Shown in pieces: positions 1-6,157 of a DNA stretch of 30,668 nucleotides. The stretch comes from a virus, in IMG/VR virus record IMGVR_UViG_3300002835_000749, positions 1-30,668 of that record; one strand, given 5' to 3'. The notes under the pieces were generated by a model. It saw nothing but the letters and a program-made list of their open reading frames with translations, was not told the origin of the DNA and made no database searches. The position numbers and the translations under genes were made by a program. Each line of letters starts with the position of its first letter. The stretch's first letter is position 1.

Positions 1-28
1 AAAATTTAAACGTCTTAAAACGCTTAAT

Positions 29-217
29 TTAAGGCTGTATTTTTTGCAAGTTATACGCGACACAATCTAAACCGTACTCAATTGAATAGCCTATTTTAAA
101 TAATTCGTTTTCAAGTCGTATTAGATTAGTATAGGTTTGTTCCTTTGCCATGTAACGCGCCAAAATAGCCCGCAAATTAGCGGGCCATTGTTCAGGATAT
201 TCGAATAGGTCGACCAT
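29..217 (-). CDS. Hypothetical small early protein, 62 aa
   Basis: I do not recognise this protein. It is a 62-residue, mostly charged and soluble-looking chain with no membrane segment or cysteine motif. It is the last gene of the leftward left-arm cluster; its stop lies 28 bases from the window edge, so it is complete. The ATG at 217 is preceded on the minus strand by an A-rich leader without a Shine-Dalgarno site, as is usual in Bacteroidota. A terminator hairpin (295-316) and a GC-rich folded element (251-291) separate it from the gene upstream, so its expression may be controlled separately. Real coding is likely from its packing with neighbours, but it is short. Confidence 0.6.
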   Translation of the reverse strand: MVDLFEYPEQWPANLRAILARYMAKEQTYTNLIRLENELFKIGYSIEYGLDCVAYNLQKIQP

Positions 218-250
218 TTTATAAGTTTTTTAAGTTAGTAATAAATAGAA

Positions 251-291
251 GCCACGGCGGGAAACGAGCCCGCCCAATGTTCCAAAGTGGC
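251..291 (-). ncRNA. Candidate structured RNA element with possible pseudoknot
   Basis: In an AT-rich gap the minus strand reads GCCAC, a 12-base bulge, GGCGGG, a 7-base loop, CCCGCC and then directly GTGGC. Two perfect helices of 5 and 6 bp could stack, with all unpaired bases on one side. The bulge contains GAAC, which can pair with GUUU in the hairpin loop, so a pseudoknot is possible. It lies downstream of a terminator and 33 bases before the start codon at 217. A leader control element is the simplest reading. No known riboswitch class was recognised. Confidence 0.4.
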
Positions 292-294
292 TAG

Positions 295-316
295 AAAAAA
301 GCGGTTTATTAACCGC
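295..316 (-). terminator. Intrinsic terminator, leftward
   Basis: On the minus strand the sequence forms GCGGTT, a 4-base loop, AACCGC and then six T. The stem overlaps the stop codon of the gene at 309-497. This is a canonical factor-independent terminator. Confidence 0.75.
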
Positions 317-497
317 CGAAAATTACATTTACCGAAATCGGGTTAAAATGAAATTCAAAATAATAATGCGAACTAGGATAAAGATTTTTAGCTAATTCTA
401 ATTTTTCGGGCGTGTTCTCAATATTTGCGCGGAACACGGAAAAGGCCCGATTTTCGAGCGCTTTAATTGAGTGGATTGAAAATAAAGGCGTTTTCAT
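309..497 (-). CDS. Hypothetical small early protein, 62 aa
   Basis: This 62-residue protein is not recognised. It begins MKTPLFSIHSIK and ends in a hydrophobic stretch followed by FGG; there is no clear transmembrane helix. The ATG at 497 has an A-rich leader on the minus strand. Its stop codon is embedded in the stem of the terminator at 295-316. Only about 20 bases separate its start from the T-tract of the terminator at 518-543, which leaves little room for a separate promoter, so it probably depends on readthrough. Small early phage proteins in such clusters often act on host targets, but nothing here shows which. Confidence 0.6.
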   Translation of the reverse strand: MKTPLFSIHSIKALENRAFSVFRANIENTPEKLELAKNLYPSSHYYFEFHFNPISVNVIFGG

Positions 498-517
498 TTT
501 GTTTTTGTCTAGGGTTG

Positions 518-543
518 AAAAAAAGGGGAATTAAATCCCCTTT
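518..543 (-). terminator. Intrinsic terminator, leftward
   Basis: On the minus strand AAAGGGG, a short AT loop, CCCCTTT and a seven-T tract form a terminator. The 5' arm is made from the last codons of the gene at 531-764. Confidence 0.7.
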
Positions 544-764
544 GCTTTGTTTATTGTTGTTTGAATGTCGTACGATTGGAACACAATCCCGCCACCAAAA
601 TCTTTACCACGGTACATTTTACCGCCTACTTTACGGGACTTTTTTACCACTAGATCAAACTTTTCTAAAATAGTAAGGCCTTCGCCTTCGCCGTCGTTTA
701 ATAGGTCGTAAAAATGAACTACAAATCTAGGGTTCCCGTTTACGTCGTTGTTTATTCGTTTCAT
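531..764 (-). CDS. Hypothetical small early protein, 77 aa
   Basis: This is an unrecognised basic protein rich in K, G and D, with a central segment of lysines and glycines (KKSRKVGGKMYRGKDFGGG). A longer frame opens at 842, but the start at 764 is preferred: it lies one base after the stop of the upstream gene (766-768), while the longer form would overlap that gene by 77 bases. The pattern of beta-like hydrophobic strands (RFVVHFYDLL, GGIVFQSYDI) suggests a small beta-rich fold. Its end codons form the stem of the terminator at 518-543. Confidence 0.65.
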   Translation of the reverse strand: MKRINNDVNGNPRFVVHFYDLLNDGEGEGLTILEKFDLVVKKSRKVGGKMYRGKDFGGGIVFQSYDIQTTINKAKGI

Positions 765-765
765 A

Positions 766-1281
766 TTATGCCGCGTTTTGAATTGTATATATTTTTTGTC
801 TTGCTTGTTCGTAGTTTTTGAAGTCCCAATTTCTAGGAACATTTAGCCCAAATAGCTCGCTGATTTCTTTTATATCGCTTATCAAGTTGTTAGCGATATA
901 AAAATTAACCGTGTTTTTTCTAGCTGTTAATTGTTTAAATAAATAGCCTTCCGCTTGTTCGGTCATTACTTTGATAATTGTAGGTAATTGATCCAAGTCA
1001 AAAACACGCGGCAAAGGAACCCGAAAAACTTTTATACCGTCGGGGATTGCGTTCCAAAGTTGGCCGCAATGTTTTGCAGTCGTTGGGCTATAATATCTTG
1101 AATTAACAAAGCAAACTTTTTCCCCGTTGTTAGCCGTTACGAACTTTGCTCCTATATAGTGATAACCGTAGGAATAGGCCGTGCCATATTCGAAAAACAT
1201 TGACTTTGTGCGGCCGTGGCTTTGTGATTGAATCGCAAAAGTTTGGGCCAATTGAGTGTTTGAATTAAATACCGTTTTCAT
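766..1281 (-). CDS. Conserved-looking phage protein, 171 aa, function unknown
   Basis: The largest left-arm gene encodes a mixed alpha/beta soluble protein with no membrane segment. The N-terminal half carries SQSHGRTKSMFFEYGTAYSY followed by GYHYIGA and then VNSRYYSPTTAKHC. From memory this HG...SYG...H pattern with an YSxTTxKH motif recurs in uncharacterised phage and plasmid proteins (a DUF-type family); I cannot name an activity. The C-terminal half, with LTARKNTVNFY, looks helical. The ATG at 1281 has an A-rich leader. It is co-oriented with the genes on both sides, one base from the downstream gene, so they are probably co-transcribed. Confidence 0.75.
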   Translation of the reverse strand: MKTVFNSNTQLAQTFAIQSQSHGRTKSMFFEYGTAYSYGYHYIGAKFVTANNGEKVCFVNSRYYSPTTAKHCGQLWNAIPDGIKVFRVPLPRVFDLDQLPTIIKVMTEQAEGYLFKQLTARKNTVNFYIANNLISDIKEISELFGLNVPRNWDFKNYEQARQKIYTIQNAA

Positions 1282-1303
1282 TTTGTGTGCTGTTTAGTGT
1301 TGA

Positions 1304-1570
1304 TTAATATCTAGTATTTAAATGCTGGTTTAATTCGTCTATTGATTCAAAGGCGAATTCGTCGTCATTGTCAAAATCGTAAACGTAAAATTCAACCGAT
1401 TGACCGAACGCGCTAGCGATTGTAACGCCGTTTTCCAAGGCTAGGTAAACGTTTCCACTATTGATGTTGAAGCCTTCTTCTTGGATTTCTTCGCCCGCGA
1501 AGTGTTCAGCGTATGCGGCCCAAACTATGGATTTTGATTTTGCGTCTAAGTAAGCGAGTGAATTAGTCAT
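1304..1570 (-). CDS. Hypothetical acidic early protein, 88 aa
   Basis: This unrecognised protein is strongly acidic, with D/E-rich C-terminal half (YVYDFDNDDEFAFESIDELN). The N-terminus (AKSKSIVWAAYAEHFAGEEI) looks helical. Small acidic phage proteins sometimes mimic DNA, but nothing else supports that here. The start at 1570 follows the same minus-strand leader type (CTAAAACAC followed by CAAAATG) as its neighbours. It is separated from the 171-residue protein downstream by 22 bases. Confidence 0.7.
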   Translation of the reverse strand: MTNSLAYLDAKSKSIVWAAYAEHFAGEEIQEEGFNINSGNVYLALENGVTIASAFGQSVEFYVYDFDNDDEFAFESIDELNQHLNTRY

Positions 1571-1599
1571 TTTGTGTAGTGTTTTAGTATTGTTTGTGT

Positions 1600-1692
1600 T
1601 TATTTAAGTAGTGTTAAGCCTAGCAAGTAACCCAAAAATAAGATTGGACTAAATGCGATAATTGTGTAAATGATTTGTAGCAAAGTTTTCAT
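1600..1692 (-). CDS. 30-aa single-pass membrane peptide
   Basis: A 30-codon frame begins with ATG at 1692, two bases after the stop of the next gene upstream, and ends with TAA at 1600-1602. The product is MKTLLQ, then a hydrophobic run (IIYTIIAFSPILFLGYLLGL) and a short TLLK tail. Nearly the whole peptide is one transmembrane helix. It is too short for confident gene calling, but it sits exactly in the gap between two genes of the same strand, with another two membrane peptides next to it. Function is unknown; inner-membrane location is inferred. Confidence 0.5.
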   Translation of the reverse strand: MKTLLQIIYTIIAFSPILFLGYLLGLTLLK

Positions 1693-1694
1693 AA

Positions 1695-1832
1695 TTAATA
1701 TCCGATTGCGTCCAATTGCATTCCATAAATAACGCCGAGGATTATTACTACGGCCATGATGCCGAACGCGATAATATTGGCTTTTGCGTTCTCGTTGTTT
1801 CTTGTTGCTGTGTTGTTGTTTGAAGTTGTCAT
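1695..1832 (-). CDS. 45-aa single-pass membrane protein
   Basis: The product has an N-terminal polar stretch rich in N and T (MTTSNNNTATRNNENAKAN) and one C-terminal transmembrane helix (IIAFGIMAVVIILGVIYGM). A longer frame starts at 1877, but it would include the promoter palindrome at 1873-1886, so the ATG at 1832 is chosen; its leader has the same form as neighbouring genes. The hydrophilic N-terminus followed by a hydrophobic end suggests a type II or tail-anchored small membrane protein. Function unknown. Confidence 0.6.
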   Translation of the reverse strand: MTTSNNNTATRNNENAKANIIAFGIMAVVIILGVIYGMQLDAIGY

Positions 1833-1872
1833 TTTGTTTTGTGTTTTAGTGTGTGTGATTGTTATGTAAATG

Positions 1873-1886
1873 TACAAAGGTTTGTA
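1873..1886 (-). promoter_or_regulatory. Early promoter/operator palindrome, copy 1
   Basis: TACAAAGGTTTGTA is a perfect inverted repeat (6-bp arms, 2-bp centre). On the minus strand it contains CCTTTG, resembling the Bacteroidota -7 element (TAnnTTTG, with AA for TA). A TTG lies 16 bases upstream of the TTTG, as in copy 2. It precedes the gene starting at 1832 by 40 bases. Confidence 0.55.
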
Positions 1887-1902
1887 ATATAAGTCAAGTA
1901 AA

Positions 1903-2013
1903 TTAGAAAATATTTTTATTTATTTTTTTACTTTTTTTTGCAGTTAATACGACATAAACCGTAGTTGATGCGAAGTAGAAAATTGTTGCGATTTCGATAA
2001 GTAGTGTTTCCAT
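1903..2013 (-). CDS. 36-aa single-pass membrane peptide
   Basis: A 36-codon frame starts at ATG 2013, 36 bases downstream of promoter palindrome copy 2, and stops at 1903-1905. The product is METLLIEIA followed by a hydrophobic helix (TIFYFASTTVYVVLTA) and a lysine-rich tail (KKSKKINKNIF). By the positive-inside rule the C-terminus should face the cytoplasm. It is the first gene of the left early cluster, so it would be among the first proteins made. No family is recognised. Coding is supported by placement, leader and composition, not by length. Confidence 0.55.
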   Translation of the reverse strand: METLLIEIATIFYFASTTVYVVLTAKKSKKINKNIF

Positions 2014-2176
2014 TTTGTTGTTTGTTTTAGTGTTATCGTTTATCAAATGTACAAAGGTTTGTACTTATGTGCAAGTATTTGTAATAATATTTTTTATTTT
2101 TTTTTATTTATTTTCAATTACCTTTACTTTGATTAACCAATATAAACCTATTTTTTAATGCAGTCCTTTGTAACAT
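2014..2176. promoter_or_regulatory. Divergent control region between early and late arms
   Basis: This 163-base AT-rich gap separates the leftward early genes from the rightward late genes. It holds palindrome copy 2 at 2049-2064, a T-rich tract near 2090-2120, and CCTTTGTA at 2165-2172 on the + strand just before the small terminase start, which matches the core of the palindrome motif. A + promoter whose TTTG ends seven bases before ATG 2177 would give a nearly leaderless message; this is uncertain. Confidence 0.5.
2049..2064 (-). promoter_or_regulatory. Early promoter/operator palindrome, copy 2
   Basis: GTACAAAGGTTTGTAC is a 16-bp perfect inverted repeat with 7-bp arms. On the minus strand it contains CCTTTG, with TTG 16 bases upstream, the same spacing as copy 1. 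It lies 35 bases before the ATG at 2013. Confidence 0.6.
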
Positions 2177-2551
2177 ATGGAAAAGAAACAACGCGGCGGA
2201 CCTAGGCCGAACTCAGGTAGGCCACCTAAAATACAGGAAATCAAGTTGATAGAACAAATGGACGCGATATGTGTGCCGGATAAAATTTGGGAGGCGCTTT
2301 TGTACAAATGTCAACAAGGTGACACGAACGCGCTGAAACTTTGGCTATCTTATCGCTTTGGATTACCAAAACAGCAAATCGACGTAACGAGTAACGGTGA
2401 AAAAATCGCGCCTCCTATCCAATGGATTGGTCGAAATGCGGCGATCGAAGCCGCAAAGGTGATAAATGATGACGACGACGAACAAAGCGAACTAGAAACA
2501 AACCAGCCCGAACCTTTGGCAATTGATAATAAACAAACCTATCTTTTTTAA
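2177..2551 (+). CDS. terS: Terminase small subunit
   Basis: This 124-residue protein starts with a basic glycine/proline segment RGGPRPNSGRPPK (residues 6-18), an AT-hook-like signature seen at the N-terminus of many phage small terminases. A helical middle (residues 24-65) and an acidic C-terminal tail (DDDDEQSELE) follow. The role is to recognise packaging-site DNA and load it onto the large subunit. The gene directly abuts the large terminase gene, which supports the call. No Shine-Dalgarno site precedes the ATG. The exact fold cannot be confirmed by eye. Confidence 0.85.
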   Translation: MEKKQRGGPRPNSGRPPKIQEIKLIEQMDAICVPDKIWEALLYKCQQGDTNALKLWLSYRFGLPKQQIDVTSNGEKIAPPIQWIGRNAAIEAAKVINDDDDEQSELETNQPEPLAIDNKQTYLF

Positions 2552-3763
2552 ATGATTAACTTGCTAGAAGATTACAAGCCGCTTTTTTACGAGGAACCAG
2601 AAACAAGATATTATTTAATTACCGGCGGCCGTGGAAGCGGCAAATCTTGGACTTTGGCGCTGTTCCTACTTAATTTAACGTATCAAAAAGGACACGTCAT
2701 TCTTTTCACGCGTTATACTTTGGTATCCGCGTTCATATCAATTATCCCCGAATTTTTAGACAAGATAGAAATCATGGGAAAAGTTAACGACTTCGAAGTA
2801 ACCCAATCCGAAATCATTAATAAATTAACAGGATCGAAAATTTTATTTCGCGGCATCAAAACAAGTTCCGGCGTTAACACTGCAAATCTCAAAAGTATTG
2901 CTGGTTTATCAACTTGGGTTATTGATGAAGCCGAGGAATTAACCGACTCCGATGTATTTGATAAAGTAGACTTATCGATACGCGCGAAGGAAAATTATAA
3001 CCGCGTTATTTTGGTAATGAATCCCGCTTATAAAAGCCATTGGATATACAACGATTTCGTAAAAAAGAAGCGAACGGATACAACGTACATACACACGACA
3101 TACATAGACAACAAAGAGAATTTATCCGATTCATTCATACAGGCCGCGGAAAAGACAAAGAGAGAGAACCGCGCGCGATATGAACACCTGTTTTTGGGTA
3201 CTTGGTTGGATGATGCCGAAGGGATGCTATGGAACCGCGCAATAATCGGAAAGGCTAGAATTGATGAAGCTCCAAACCTTTCTAGAATAATTGTAGCAAT
3301 CGACCCCGCGACTACTGCAAATATGCAAAGCGATGAAACGGGAATAATGATTGTTGGAAAAGATAGCGAAGGCTTTGGATACGTTCTCGAAGACCTTAGC
3401 GGAAAATACTCGCCGAATCATTGGGCAAAAGTCGCAAATGATGCCGCCTTCCGTTGGAACGCTGATTGCATTGTAGCTGAAAAGAACCAAGGTGGTGACA
3501 TGGTAGAAGCTGTATTAAAGTCGCAAGGAAGTAATTTTAGAATAAAGCTAGTAACTGCAACAAAGGGAAAATACGTGAGAGCTGAACCCGTTTATTCGTT
3601 GTACGAGCAAGGGCAAATTTATCACGTTGGTAGTTTCCCTATCTTAGAATCGCAAATGGTAACCTTTAACCCTGATAAAGGAAAGAGCCCCGATAGAGTC
3701 GACGCGCTTGTTTGGGGATTAACTGAACTAATGGTAAAAAATAACTTTGAATTCTCAATATGA
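2552..3763 (+). CDS. terL: Terminase large subunit (packaging ATPase and nuclease)
   Basis: This 403-residue DNA-packaging motor has the Walker A motif GGRGSGKS at residues 25-32, Walker B VIDEAEE with D125-E126, and the coupling motif VMNP at 155-158. The RNase H-like nuclease begins at IVAIDPA (D251); further acidic residues are in CIVAEKN and DRVDALVWG near the C-terminus. The overall order matches PBSX/SPP1-type phage terminases. ATP hydrolysis drives capsid filling and the nuclease cuts the concatemer. It follows terS with no gap, and its TGA overlaps the ATG of a membrane protein. Confidence 0.95.
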   Translation: MINLLEDYKPLFYEEPETRYYLITGGRGSGKSWTLALFLLNLTYQKGHVILFTRYTLVSAFISIIPEFLDKIEIMGKVNDFEVTQSEIINKLTGSKILFRGIKTSSGVNTANLKSIAGLSTWVIDEAEELTDSDVFDKVDLSIRAKENYNRVILVMNPAYKSHWIYNDFVKKKRTDTTYIHTTYIDNKENLSDSFIQAAEKTKRENRARYEHLFLGTWLDDAEGMLWNRAIIGKARIDEAPNLSRIIVAIDPATTANMQSDETGIMIVGKDSEGFGYVLEDLSGKYSPNHWAKVANDAAFRWNADCIVAEKNQGGDMVEAVLKSQGSNFRIKLVTATKGKYVRAEPVYSLYEQGQIYHVGSFPILESQMVTFNPDKGKSPDRVDALVWGLTELMVKNNFEFSI

Positions 3764-3924
3764 AAAAAGAAACTATTGCCGCGCTTATCTTGATGCTGAT
3801 AACTTATTTATTCATAGTTTTCGTGACATTGGATTTTAACGTATTTAATTGGCATTGGAGCGCTCGCGCCGTTATGGTAGTAACTTGGTTTTATGGAGTT
3901 ACATTTTTAGAAAAGAATAAATAA
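3760..3924 (+). CDS. 54-aa two-helix membrane protein
   Basis: The ATG at 3760 overlaps the terL stop as ATGA. The 54-residue product has a basic start (MKKE), a first hydrophobic helix (TIAALILMLITYLFIVFVTL), a short aromatic loop (DFNVFNWHWSARA), a second helix (VMVVTWFYGVTFL) and a charged end (EKNK). It ends one base before the promoter cassette at 3926. The coupling to terL shows that it is translated with the packaging genes. It could be a holin-like or superinfection-related membrane protein, but the sequence gives no direct clue. Confidence 0.65.
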   Translation: MKKETIAALILMLITYLFIVFVTLDFNVFNWHWSARAVMVVTWFYGVTFLEKNK

Positions 3925-3925
3925 G

Positions 3926-3949
3926 TATATTTGCTAAAACGAATATGCT
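3926..3949 (+). promoter_or_regulatory. Late promoter-leader cassette, copy 1
   Basis: TATATTTG at 3926-3933 matches the Bacteroidota -7 element TAnnTTTG. Sixteen bases follow before ATG 3950, with the shared core TAAAACGAATA. Identical spacing and near-identical sequence recur before 6158 and 12321. No clear -33 box is visible in this copy. Confidence 0.7.
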
Positions 3950-5332
3950 ATGCTATTAAAGGCTCTAAGGTCATACATCAATCCTACGGTTATTTCGACA
4001 CCACAGAAACCCGATGTAAACCTACTCAATCAAATCCTATACGGTCAATTTACGGCCTCCACGATGGTAGTTTGGTATGACTCAAATCAACAAACATTTA
4101 TCGACAAAGGTTACAAAGGTAACGCACTTGTTTACTCAATAATTCGAAAGATAGCCGAAAAAGGCAAGCAGTGCCCGACATACGTTTACAAGGAGACTGA
4201 AGCGGCAAAAAAATACAGAGGCGGAAAATATAACTCCAAAGAGCTTAACAGATTGCAAAGTATAGCATTTCGTAAAAAGGAATTGCAAGACGTTAACTAC
4301 TCCGATCCCGTAAACCAATTGATTAAGAATCCTAACCCGATGCAAACTTGGGCGGAGTTTCTTGATTCGATGCTAACGTGGTACAATACTAGCGGCGAGA
4401 TTTTCGTTTACGGCTTTGCTCCACAGGATGGGTTAAATAAGGGCAAAATTAAGGAGATGTACGTTTTGCCGTCTAACTATGTCGAGTTAGTGGCTGGCAG
4501 TTTATTTGAGCCTGTGAGAGGCTATAAATTGATTATTGGCGACCAGAACATTGAGATTCCAGCCGACCAAGTATTGCACATTAAAACCACGAATTTAACT
4601 TGGGATTTGAATGGCGCACAATTGCGTGGAATGCCTCCGCTCTTGGCTGGTTTGACAACATTGCAAGCTAACAACGAAGCGACAGAAGCAAAGCAGAAGA
4701 CTTTCCAGAATGGAGGAGCGAAAGGAATTATTTCTCCTAATATCACAAACCCTGAGTTCTGGCCATCGCCTGATCAGCGCGCTAAGATGGATGAGCGGAT
4801 AGATGAGAGGATAAACGGTAATAAGAACTTAAATAAGATTGTGGCTTCTTCAATTCCTTTGCGTTATGATGCAATTGGATTGTCGCCAGTTGCGATGGAT
4901 ATTATAAACTCTCAGAACATGGATTTGCAAACACTTTGCGGTCTTTGGGGAGTTAATCCTGTTTTGTTTACTTCCAACGCTACCTATGCCAATTTGGAAG
5001 GCGCTCAGAAGGCTTTGGTTACGGATGTTATTATGCCACAGCTTCAAATGATTGAGGAGAAGTTTACGCAATGGCTTGGAAGGTCTTACGGCATGGATTA
5101 TGTGATTGACTTCGATATTTCATCATTCTCTGAGTTACAACCAGATGTGCAGGTAATTTTGGATACTTATGGAAAATCTCCATACTTTACAGGTAACGAA
5201 GTTAGAAGCTTGTTGAACTGGCACGCGAGCGAAGACCCAGCAATGGATGTGCATTGGATACCTAGCAACGTGATTCCAAGCGATGAGGCACTTGGGAATG
5301 CTGCAACGGACTTTGTGGATTTCCAAGCATAA
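3950..5332 (+). CDS. Portal protein, HK97/SPP1-like
   Basis: The 460-residue product sits between terL and the head morphogenesis gene, the standard portal position. Features typical of the family are an N-terminal stretch VYSIIRKIAEKGKQCPTYVY, a clip/wing segment around NPNPMQTWAEFLDSMLTWYN, the GEIFVYG strand, and the loop region QNGGAKGIIS followed by a long helix. A C-terminal segment GLWGVNPVLF...ANLEGAQKAL also fits HK97-type portals. Twelve copies would form the DNA channel at the capsid vertex. It is the first gene after the late promoter cassette at 3926. Confidence 0.92.
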   Translation: MLLKALRSYINPTVISTPQKPDVNLLNQILYGQFTASTMVVWYDSNQQTFIDKGYKGNALVYSIIRKIAEKGKQCPTYVYKETEAAKKYRGGKYNSKELNRLQSIAFRKKELQDVNYSDPVNQLIKNPNPMQTWAEFLDSMLTWYNTSGEIFVYGFAPQDGLNKGKIKEMYVLPSNYVELVAGSLFEPVRGYKLIIGDQNIEIPADQVLHIKTTNLTWDLNGAQLRGMPPLLAGLTTLQANNEATEAKQKTFQNGGAKGIISPNITNPEFWPSPDQRAKMDERIDERINGNKNLNKIVASSIPLRYDAIGLSPVAMDIINSQNMDLQTLCGLWGVNPVLFTSNATYANLEGAQKALVTDVIMPQLQMIEEKFTQWLGRSYGMDYVIDFDISSFSELQPDVQVILDTYGKSPYFTGNEVRSLLNWHASEDPAMDVHWIPSNVIPSDEALGNAATDFVDFQA

Positions 5333-5335
5333 GAA

Positions 5336-6103
5336 ATGAATAAAATAAATTACTCTAAGGTTAGAAGGTCGGCGCAAGCTGATTTGAAGAAATACGAGCG
5401 CCTTGGAGTAAAAATATTTACTGAGGCATTGAAGGAACAGGCTAAGCCAGTTGTACCGTTGTTGCCGATGCAAGATGCTTATGTAAAGTTCTATCAGGCA
5501 GTTTTTGTTGATTCTGCGACTAAGGAATACAATAGGATTAGGCAGGACAATAAACAGAAGGCTTTATTCCCAAATGATTTTTTTATTAACACTTGGCTTG
5601 AGTTTATAAAGAATTGGGTAATTCAGAATTTAGGTCAGTTAATATTTGATGTAACGGACACTAGTCAAAAAAAAGTTAACGAGATAGTTGCTCAAGGTAT
5701 TGCGGATGGATTAACGCCAAGACAGATTGAAGAATTGTTGATTGAGCAGATTCCTGATATCAAAAGAGCAAGGGCAATCGCTAGGACTGAATCGACACGG
5801 GCATACAATGAAGGCAAGAGGCAATCTGCAATTCAATGGGCCAATGAGACAGGTACTTCATTATGGAAGATATGGATTCATGGAGGTGCTAAGGAGCCAA
5901 GGATTCAGCATATACAAGCACAGAATAAACCGAAGAGATTTGATCAGCCTTTTGTGTTTTTTACGAATGGAGTTCAGGTATTGATGGACAAGCCTGGCGA
6001 TTTAAACGGAGGAGCTGCTCAGACTATAAACTGCTCATGTGTAGTGGTTTACGTTTCAGAATCCTATGCTAGAAGGTATTTTAAGGATACTTTTGTTCTG
6101 TAA
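5336..6103 (+). CDS. Phage head morphogenesis protein, SPP1 gp7 / Mu gpF family
   Basis: This 255-residue minor head protein shows the family signature RARAIARTESTRAYNEG (about residues 143-159), then WIHGGAKEPRIQHIQ and the C-terminal GGAAQTINCSCVVVYV with paired cysteines. Family members bind the portal and are carried in the capsid in a few copies; some affect DNA ejection. It starts three bases after the portal stop. In many relatives the second His/Cys cluster reads PR..H (here PRIQH), consistent with the family. Confidence 0.9.
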   Translation: MNKINYSKVRRSAQADLKKYERLGVKIFTEALKEQAKPVVPLLPMQDAYVKFYQAVFVDSATKEYNRIRQDNKQKALFPNDFFINTWLEFIKNWVIQNLGQLIFDVTDTSQKKVNEIVAQGIADGLTPRQIEELLIEQIPDIKRARAIARTESTRAYNEGKRQSAIQWANETGTSLWKIWIHGGAKEPRIQHIQAQNKPKRFDQPFVFFTNGVQVLMDKPGDLNGGAAQTINCSCVVVYVSESYARRYFKDTFVL

Positions 6104-6108
6104 TCAGT

Positions 6109-6157
6109 TTTGTTTGTTAATTTTATTTATTTGTATATTTGTCTAAACGAATAAGCA
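6109..6157 (+). promoter_or_regulatory. Late promoter-leader cassette, copy 2
   Basis: TATATTTG at 6134-6141 is the -7 element; TTTG at 6109-6112 lies 21 bases upstream and can serve as the -33 box. Sixteen bases including TCTAAACGAATAAGC lead to ATG 6158. It drives the protease-capsid pair. Confidence 0.8.

Noticed and set aside
5742-5984. 80-codon + frame inside the head morphogenesis gene
   Set aside because: It is an internal shadow in another frame, with basic random-looking composition and no family motif.
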